Origin: Proteobacteria bacterium UBA7415
GTDB lineage: Bacteria > Pseudomonadota > Gammaproteobacteria > Arenicellales > Arenicellaceae
Direction: 5' to 3'
Assembly: GCA_002470515.1 (NCBI GenBank)
Contig: DKML01000016.1
Span: 62,001 to 126,000 of the forward strand
Length of the DNA stretch: 64,000 bases
Part shown: piece by piece, positions 59,058 through 64,000 of the stretch
Layout of the letters: every line of letters starts with the position of its first letter
Numbering within the stretch: position 1 is the first letter of the stretch
Notes under the pieces: model-generated
What the model saw: the letters and a program-made list of their open reading frames with translations, nothing else
Databases searched by the model: none
What the model was told of the DNA's origin: nothing
Made by a program: the position numbers and the translations under genes

Positions 59058-59831
59058 TCATCCCCATGCTTGGAGAAACGCTTTATGATGATCAGCGCCC
59101 TCTTCCAAGGCCGTAATCAGGACTTGTTGCTCTCTGTCTAAGTCTGCGGTATTCAGATCCCCACGCATAAACAACCATTGGAGATACACTAAGTAAGTAT
59201 TAAGGGCATCGGTCTCACAATAATCTCGGATCCCTTTGAGATTTCCTGCAAGATGCTCATCCCATACCTTGCCGCCATCCATTGCCATTTTGCCCGGCAA
59301 ATCAAGCATAAGAGCTATTTCGTCTAAGGGCGCAAACGCTCGATTATTATAACCTGCCATCACGTCCATTAGATCAGTATGGCGCGAATGAAAACGGCTA
59401 ATGTAATTATTCCATTTAAAACTCTGATCATCATCTCCCGTATCCCAATAGCGCGACGCTTGTACGCCATTCACTAGAGACCGGTAATGCAGTACAGGCA
59501 GATCAAAGCCACTGCCGTTCCACGTTACTAAGGTAGGCGTAGTCTTATCAACCTCTGCGAAAAAACCAGCTACGATTTCAGCTTCGCTACTTTCCTCATC
59601 GCCAATAGTCCATACCGACAATGTATCTTTATAGGTGTTGCGATAGACGGCTGAGATAGCCACTACTTTTTGCAAATGCGCAGGCAAAAAATCCGAACCT
59701 GTTTTTTCTCGACGCTTTGAAAACATGGCTTGTGCGACTTGTTCGTCGCTCAAATCTCCAGGCAGGTCATAAAGCTTTCGTCCACTCGCGCAATCAGGAA
59801 TTGTTTCTATGTCAAAAACTAATACGTTCAT
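59058..59831 (-). CDS. 3'-5' exonuclease, DNA polymerase B-exonuclease-like
   Basis: The 257-residue product opens with the ExoI motif FDIETIPD (Asp7, Glu9), then a later LVTWNGSGFDLPVLHYRS and a C-terminal YCETDALNTYLVYLQW. This is the DEDD exonuclease fold of the predicted PolB-like 3'-5' exonuclease family. The biological role is unknown. It lies 25 bp after the cysM stop on the same strand. Confidence 0.88.
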   Translation of the reverse strand: MNVLVFDIETIPDCASGRKLYDLPGDLSDEQVAQAMFSKRREKTGSDFLPAHLQKVVAISAVYRNTYKDTLSVWTIGDEESSEAEIVAGFFAEVDKTTPTLVTWNGSGFDLPVLHYRSLVNGVQASRYWDTGDDDQSFKWNNYISRFHSRHTDLMDVMAGYNNRAFAPLDEIALMLDLPGKMAMDGGKVWDEHLAGNLKGIRDYCETDALNTYLVYLQWLFMRGDLNTADLDREQQVLITALEEGADHHKAFLQAWG

Positions 59832-59856
59832 ACTCTAAAATTCTGATACGAGACGT

Positions 59857-60756
59857 TTAGTAAACGCCTGTTGAAAGGTAACGGTCACCGCGATCACATA
59901 CGATTGATACGATGGTAGCGGATCTCTTTGCAGCTTCCAATTCTGCCGCAACCTTCAACGCCACATGCATGGCACCCCCAGAAGAAACACCAGCAAAGAT
60001 ACCCTCTTGAGTCGCTAATTGCCGCATCATATGCTCAGCGTTAGCTTGAGTTACGTCCAGCGTGCGATCTACGCGCTTGGCATCGAAAATCTTCGGCAAA
60101 TACTCAATGGGCCAGCGTCGAATGCCCGGTATTTGTGATTCGCCTTCAGGCTGAACGCCAATGATCTCGATCGCTCTATTTTGCTCTTTCAAGTATTTTG
60201 AAACGCCCATAATGGTTCCTGTCGTGCCCATTGAGCTTATGAAGTGCGTCACTTCACCAGCCGTGTCTCGCCAGATCTCAGGGCCTGTAGATTCATAATG
60301 AGCGTTCCAATTGTCATCATTAGCGAATTGGTCTAACACTCTACCCTTGCCGTCTTCCTGCATCTGTAACGCTGTGTCTCTCGCTAGCTCCATACCACCG
60401 GCGGCTTGTGAAACCGAAATGATCTCAGCACCAAAAGCGCGCATCGATGCGCGACGTTCCTCGCTCATATTATCGGGCATCAACAAGACCATTTTATAGC
60501 CCTTCATCGCCGCCGCCATCGCTAAAGCTATTCCTGTGTTACCACTGGTCGCTTCGATCAAGGTATCGCCTGGTTTTATTTCGCCTCGCTCTTCGGCCCT
60601 TCGGATCATATTGAGTGCCGGGCGATCTTTAACAGAACCTGCTGGATTGTTGCCTTCGAGCTTACCCAGTACGGTAACGTACTCACCAGACCATAGACGC
60701 TGAATTTTAGCTAGGGGGGTATTGCCCACCAAGTCTTCTAAACGAGAGTATTTCAT
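59857..60756 (-). CDS. cysM: Cysteine synthase B
   Basis: PLP enzyme that makes cysteine from O-acetylserine and sulfide or thiosulfate. I chose the ATG at 60754-60756 (MKYSRLEDLVGNTPL); a longer frame to 60798 adds 14 residues with no family likeness. The 299-residue product has PLP-lysine Lys43 in AGSVKDRPA and the phosphate-binding TSGNTGIALAMAAA. The catalytic-site asparagine lies nearby. CysM rather than CysK is favoured by GNTPLAKIQRL and GNNPAGSVKDRPA. Confidence 0.94.
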   Translation of the reverse strand: MKYSRLEDLVGNTPLAKIQRLWSGEYVTVLGKLEGNNPAGSVKDRPALNMIRRAEERGEIKPGDTLIEATSGNTGIALAMAAAMKGYKMVLLMPDNMSEERRASMRAFGAEIISVSQAAGGMELARDTALQMQEDGKGRVLDQFANDDNWNAHYESTGPEIWRDTAGEVTHFISSMGTTGTIMGVSKYLKEQNRAIEIIGVQPEGESQIPGIRRWPIEYLPKIFDAKRVDRTLDVTQANAEHMMRQLATQEGIFAGVSSGGAMHVALKVAAELEAAKRSATIVSIVCDRGDRYLSTGVY

Positions 60757-60830
60757 GACGATCCTTATTCCATTAACACAAGTAGCTACTGCAGACACTC
60801 AGTCTACACACTACTTTATTGACAACTCCT

Positions 60831-60864
60831 AAAAGCAAAACGGGCAGCCTAAGCTACCCATTTT
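60831..60864 (-). terminator. Terminator of the BI-1 family gene
   Basis: On the minus strand AAAATGGGTAGC, a TTAG loop and GCTGCCCGTTTTG (stem with one G-U pair) are followed by a T-rich tract. It lies 38-75 bp past the stop at 60906, before cysM. Confidence 0.75.
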
Positions 60865-60905
60865 GTCTAACACTTTCGGCTTTTCACTAGTCTAAAAACC
60901 TAGCC

Positions 60906-61613
60906 CTAGTCACCGCCAAAAGACATCATAAATTGAACGACGTACCAGAACAGCAACGCGATTGACGCGAACAAGGTAAGAGACGCAGCTACATGTTGAT
61001 CTTCATTATAGGTATGCAACACATTTGAGGTGCTGTACAAAACACAACCGCCTGCAAACAAAATCATTACCGCACTAAAGTACGTCCCTAACTCTATACC
61101 AAACAATATTGCGCAAACAATCACAGCCATTGCAATCATCCCGCCTATGGCGAGTGCTGGCCCCATAAAAGAGAAGTCTTTGCGAGTTGTAAAAACAATT
61201 AACGTCAATGCTGCGACCAAACTGCCCGTAACTATTGCTGCGTTTTGCAACACACCTGGCGCATAAGTCGTTGCGATATGCATCATTGGTAAAAAGATGA
61301 GAGCTTCAGCAACGATATACAATCCAAGCCCTGCGTACTGCATATCACGCGATGCGCCGCTGTGAGCCCACTTGTTTGCGATAATACCAACGCCCATAAA
61401 TGCGCCCAAAACCAATAGCCAGCTCCAGCTGGACTGAGATAAAAGAGCAACGGCTTTTTCGCCCCAGCCCAAAGACAGAAAGTAGGCCTCAAGAATAGCA
61501 AAAACGGCAATCGCTCCCGCTAAATGCGTATATGTCTTACGAATAAAAGTGGCGCGTTGCTCACCTGGTAGCTCAGAGACAACCGCACCAGACCCTACAT
61601 TTAGATAACTCAT
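60906..61613 (-). CDS. Bax inhibitor-1/YccA family membrane protein
   Basis: The 235-residue product has about seven membrane helices and the BI-1 pattern: an N-terminal soluble part with EQRATFIRKTYTHLAGAIAVF, and an internal GLGLYIVAEALIFLPMMHIA. Conserved acidic residues lie near the C-terminus (HTYNEDQH). In E. coli, YccA interacts with the FtsH protease; the family may also leak calcium. It stands alone between recJ and cysM. Confidence 0.92.
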   Translation of the reverse strand: MSYLNVGSGAVVSELPGEQRATFIRKTYTHLAGAIAVFAILEAYFLSLGWGEKAVALLSQSSWSWLLVLGAFMGVGIIANKWAHSGASRDMQYAGLGLYIVAEALIFLPMMHIATTYAPGVLQNAAIVTGSLVAALTLIVFTTRKDFSFMGPALAIGGMIAMAVIVCAILFGIELGTYFSAVMILFAGGCVLYSTSNVLHTYNEDQHVAASLTLFASIALLFWYVVQFMMSFGGD

Positions 61614-61768
61614 TTCTTAAACCCCGTCTATGTTGAAATTTCGCTGCTTAGCTTAGCATGACAGCTGTTAAGGCTGTATAAAATAACGTCCAGAAAAAAC
61701 AATTCTTAGAAAGCCTACCGGAATAAAATACCGAAACTATTGCGTAGCCGTTCTTACAATAAGTTTGC

Positions 61769-63526
61769 TTAAAGTTGCTCAACCTGAGAGATCATTAACT
61801 GCAAGTTAGTCGCTCCTCTAAATTCATTAACATCTAGTTTATAAACTAATCTTATCTGATCATGTGGATGGTCTTGGTGTTTATCAAGGTAGCCGAAGCA
61901 GATACCGTCGAATGCCTGCGTACTGCCCTCTGGCCGCACAGTCATTTTGAGGTGGGTTTCGCCTACTACTCTTGCGGAATCAACTGTAAATACACCATCA
62001 AACTGGGGTTCAGGAAATTGTTGCCCCCACGGAGAGCACTGACGTAGCTGTTCGGCCAGCTCAATCGAAAAATCGGCCGCTTCCAATTCGCCGTCGCTCA
62101 AAATGCGATGCGTCCAGTCATGACCTTGTGAAAACTCAGTCATAACAGTGTGAATAGTGCTATTAAAGAACTCTAGCTTTGACCCATCAATGCTGAAGCC
62201 TGCCGCCATTGCGTGTCCGCCATACTTTTTTAATACCCGAGGGTGCAGTGCATCAAAACGCGCCAGTAAATCTCTTATATGGATGCCTGGCACACTCCGC
62301 GCTGAGCCCTTCCATTCACCGGCTTGATCACTAGGCGCCATCGCCATAACCGGCCGCTGAGTCTTCTCTTTAATTCGTGATGCCACCAAGCCTATGACAC
62401 CTTGATGCCAAGTCGCATCGTGTAGCGTGTAAATAGACGGGCTAGACTCGTCGTCAATTCTTATATTCTCGATAGCGACTAACGCTTCTTCTTGCATGCC
62501 TTTTTCGACCGACCGCCGCTCATGATTAAGTGCATCAAGTTGATCAGCTAAGCGCTCAGCAGTAGCCACGTCATCGCTCAACAAACACTCAATCCCGATC
62601 GACATATCGTCAAGTCGTCCAGCAGCATTGAGTCTAGGCCCTACAGCAAAACCAAGGTCGGCTGCACTGATACGACCGACTGATCGTTTGGCCACCTTAA
62701 GCAATGCGTTGATGCCCGGACACGCGTGTCCCTGATTAATCCGTTGCAAGCCCTGATGAACAAGAACACGATTATTGTGATCTAAGGGCACAACGTCGGC
62801 GACCGTACCCAGCGCTACAATATCGAGAAACTGCAGCATATTCGGTTCATCGCGGTTTTGAGATTGAAACCACTTCATAGCTCTAAGACGAGCCCGCAAT
62901 GCCAACATAACGTAAAAGATAACCCCGACGCCAGCCAAGTTCTTACTCGCGAACCTATCCCCTGCTAAGTTCGGATTAACAATGACATCGGCCGTGGGAA
63001 GCTCTTCGCCAGGAAGGTGATGGTCGGTAACCAAAACAGTCATACCCAGGCCTTGTGCAGCATGCACACCATCAACGCTACTAATTCCGTTGTCGACGGT
63101 AATAATAATATCGGGCTGCTCCATCGCTGCCATCCCGACAATCTCAGGTGTTAGGCCGTAGCCAAACTCGAAACGATTCGGGACTAAATAAGACACCGAC
63201 TCAAAGCCAAATGCTCGTAACGAACGAATTGCCACGGCCACGCTCGTGGCGCCATCAGCATCAAAGTCCCCTACAATAATTATCTTAGCTTGTGCAACTA
63301 AGGCCTCCGCTAACAAGTCCGCTGCTTCGTTAATGTGGCTGAGGGTGGCTGGGGGCAACAGAGTAGCTAGCCCGTAATCCAGCTTATGCTTTGGGTGCAC
63401 CGCACGAGCACTCAACACACGATTAACAACGGGGTGCACCCCTTCAATTTGAACCGAGGGATCCATTGATCTGCGTTCTAGAGTAAATACAGGGCTGGAC
63501 AGATTATTCGACAAGTTATTGGACAT
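61769..63526 (-). CDS. recJ: Single-stranded-DNA-specific exonuclease RecJ
   Basis: A 5'-3' exonuclease used in recombination and mismatch repair. The 585-residue product has the DHH phosphoesterase motif I DFDADG (Asp87, 89 and 91), motif II VDNGIS, motif III TDHHLPGEELP and the DHHA1 region with GGHAMAAGFS. Length fits the family (E. coli 577). It is divergent from a VanZ-like gene. Confidence 0.96.
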   Translation of the reverse strand: MSNNLSNNLSSPVFTLERRSMDPSVQIEGVHPVVNRVLSARAVHPKHKLDYGLATLLPPATLSHINEAADLLAEALVAQAKIIIVGDFDADGATSVAVAIRSLRAFGFESVSYLVPNRFEFGYGLTPEIVGMAAMEQPDIIITVDNGISSVDGVHAAQGLGMTVLVTDHHLPGEELPTADVIVNPNLAGDRFASKNLAGVGVIFYVMLALRARLRAMKWFQSQNRDEPNMLQFLDIVALGTVADVVPLDHNNRVLVHQGLQRINQGHACPGINALLKVAKRSVGRISAADLGFAVGPRLNAAGRLDDMSIGIECLLSDDVATAERLADQLDALNHERRSVEKGMQEEALVAIENIRIDDESSPSIYTLHDATWHQGVIGLVASRIKEKTQRPVMAMAPSDQAGEWKGSARSVPGIHIRDLLARFDALHPRVLKKYGGHAMAAGFSIDGSKLEFFNSTIHTVMTEFSQGHDWTHRILSDGELEAADFSIELAEQLRQCSPWGQQFPEPQFDGVFTVDSARVVGETHLKMTVRPEGSTQAFDGICFGYLDKHQDHPHDQIRLVYKLDVNEFRGATNLQLMISQVEQL

Positions 63527-63599
63527 AGAAGTTTTGAGATATCATTGGTAACAGAATCTAAGAGTGGCGGTGAGTAATGCTTGAGGAGTCTATAAACGA

Positions 63600-64000
63600 G
63601 TGAAGTTGCCTGAGTCTTTTAAGCGCATTATGGATATTCAAAAACACCTAACAAAGTACCAAGCGATTATTCAAGCTCACGGCTTCGAGTATAGCGCGCG
63701 TCTTGTGTTGCTGATACTGATTGCCTCAATGAGCTACATAGTTTTACTTCCTAGCTATAACTTTGCGCACCTAATGCCACGTAGCTTAATGGATCTTATG
63801 GGCATTAATTACGCGTCACGGTTGTGGATTGAGCAACACAGCGACGTATTCTTCCATTTTGCGGGCGCGGGAATTTTAGTGCTGTTATTCACGTTTGCTA
63901 AATTGTTTACCGGAACCAAACAGGCGAAGCCAGCCCTTATCACCGTAATAATTCTTTGTTTTGCGGCGGAAATCGCACAATCATGGATTGGCAGAGGCTT
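63600..64000 (+). CDS. VanZ-like membrane protein, 5' part
   Basis: The frame is open from a GTG at 63600, with GAGGAG 11 nt upstream, to the window end (133 codons). An in-frame ATG at 63630 is an alternative start. The product shows hydrophobic helices and the VanZ-family features FFHFAGAGILVLLF and AAEIAQSWIGRG. Function is unknown; VanZ of vancomycin-resistance operons gives only weak teicoplanin resistance. The gene is cut by the window edge. Confidence 0.72.
   Translation, partial: MKLPESFKRIMDIQKHLTKYQAIIQAHGFEYSARLVLLILIASMSYIVLLPSYNFAHLMPRSLMDLMGINYASRLWIEQHSDVFFHFAGAGILVLLFTFAKLFTGTKQAKPALITVIILCFAAEIAQSWIGRG

Noticed and set aside
63603..64000. Vancomycin-resistance gene
   Set aside because: VanZ-like proteins are common in bacteria without glycopeptide resistance, and no other van gene is present.

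Overview
This window is chromosomal DNA of a gammaproteobacterium, probably marine. The evidence is gene order and content: an initiator tRNA ahead of rimP-nusA-infB, serS-crcB-lolA-ftsK divergent from trxB, rne divergent from rluC-HAD-Rieske-sppA, a YceF-type Maf protein, ppc, glnE, ispD/ispF, clpB, cysM and recJ. Base composition is moderate. The genus cannot be fixed from the sequence alone.

Layout. 1-3.1 kb: translation/transcription operon (infB 5' end, nusA, rimP) led by an initiator tRNA-Met, with a divergent tRNA-Ser. 3.1-7.0 kb: a secreted subtilisin-like protease with C-terminal Calx-beta-like repeats, flanked by imperfect direct repeats and followed by a decayed stretch holding a glycosyltransferase remnant. 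7.4-10.7 kb: a surface-polysaccharide cluster on the minus strand (UDP-glucuronate decarboxylase, an O-antigen ligase/polymerase frameshifted at a G10 tract, an exported protein gene broken by an in-frame stop). 11-17.7 kb: serS-crcB-lolA-ftsK and trxB-smr. 17.7-25.1 kb: Rieske oxygenase with an AraC regulator, YHS-domain protein, ppc, a voltage-gated channel with an acidic, calcium-channel-like filter, and a ParB/Srx-like small protein. 25.1-29.4 kb: five minus-strand lipid/acyl-type enzymes. 29.5-34.7 kb: glnE, GNAT, GST-like and a conserved protein of unknown role. 34.9-40.9 kb: ispF, a small lipoprotein, ispD overlapping shikimate kinase, a sugar nucleotidyltransferase, and clpB with a sigma32-type promoter. 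41-48.3 kb: nadC, a galactose dehydrogenase-like gene, maf (its 3' end tandemly duplicated), a GT2 glycosyltransferase, sppA, Rieske protein, HAD phosphatase, rluC. 48.3-49.8 kb: a long structured gene-free leader before rne. 49.8-55.3 kb: rne, an asparagine synthase-type amidotransferase, and a GT4 glycosyltransferase broken by an amber codon. 55.3-64 kb: SSS symporter, rlmD, MAPEG protein, 3'-5' exonuclease, cysM, BI-1 family protein, recJ, and the start of a VanZ-like gene.

Most of the window is ordinary housekeeping DNA. The points that most deserve a second look are: four damaged genes, three of them clearly polysaccharide genes, in two separate places; the G10 tract that could be a phase-variation switch; the channel filter TLEDWTD; the 1.5-kb structured rne leader; and the repeat-flanked protease with a possible C-terminal tag. 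I found no CRISPR array, prophage, transposase or defence system, and I do not claim a new system.
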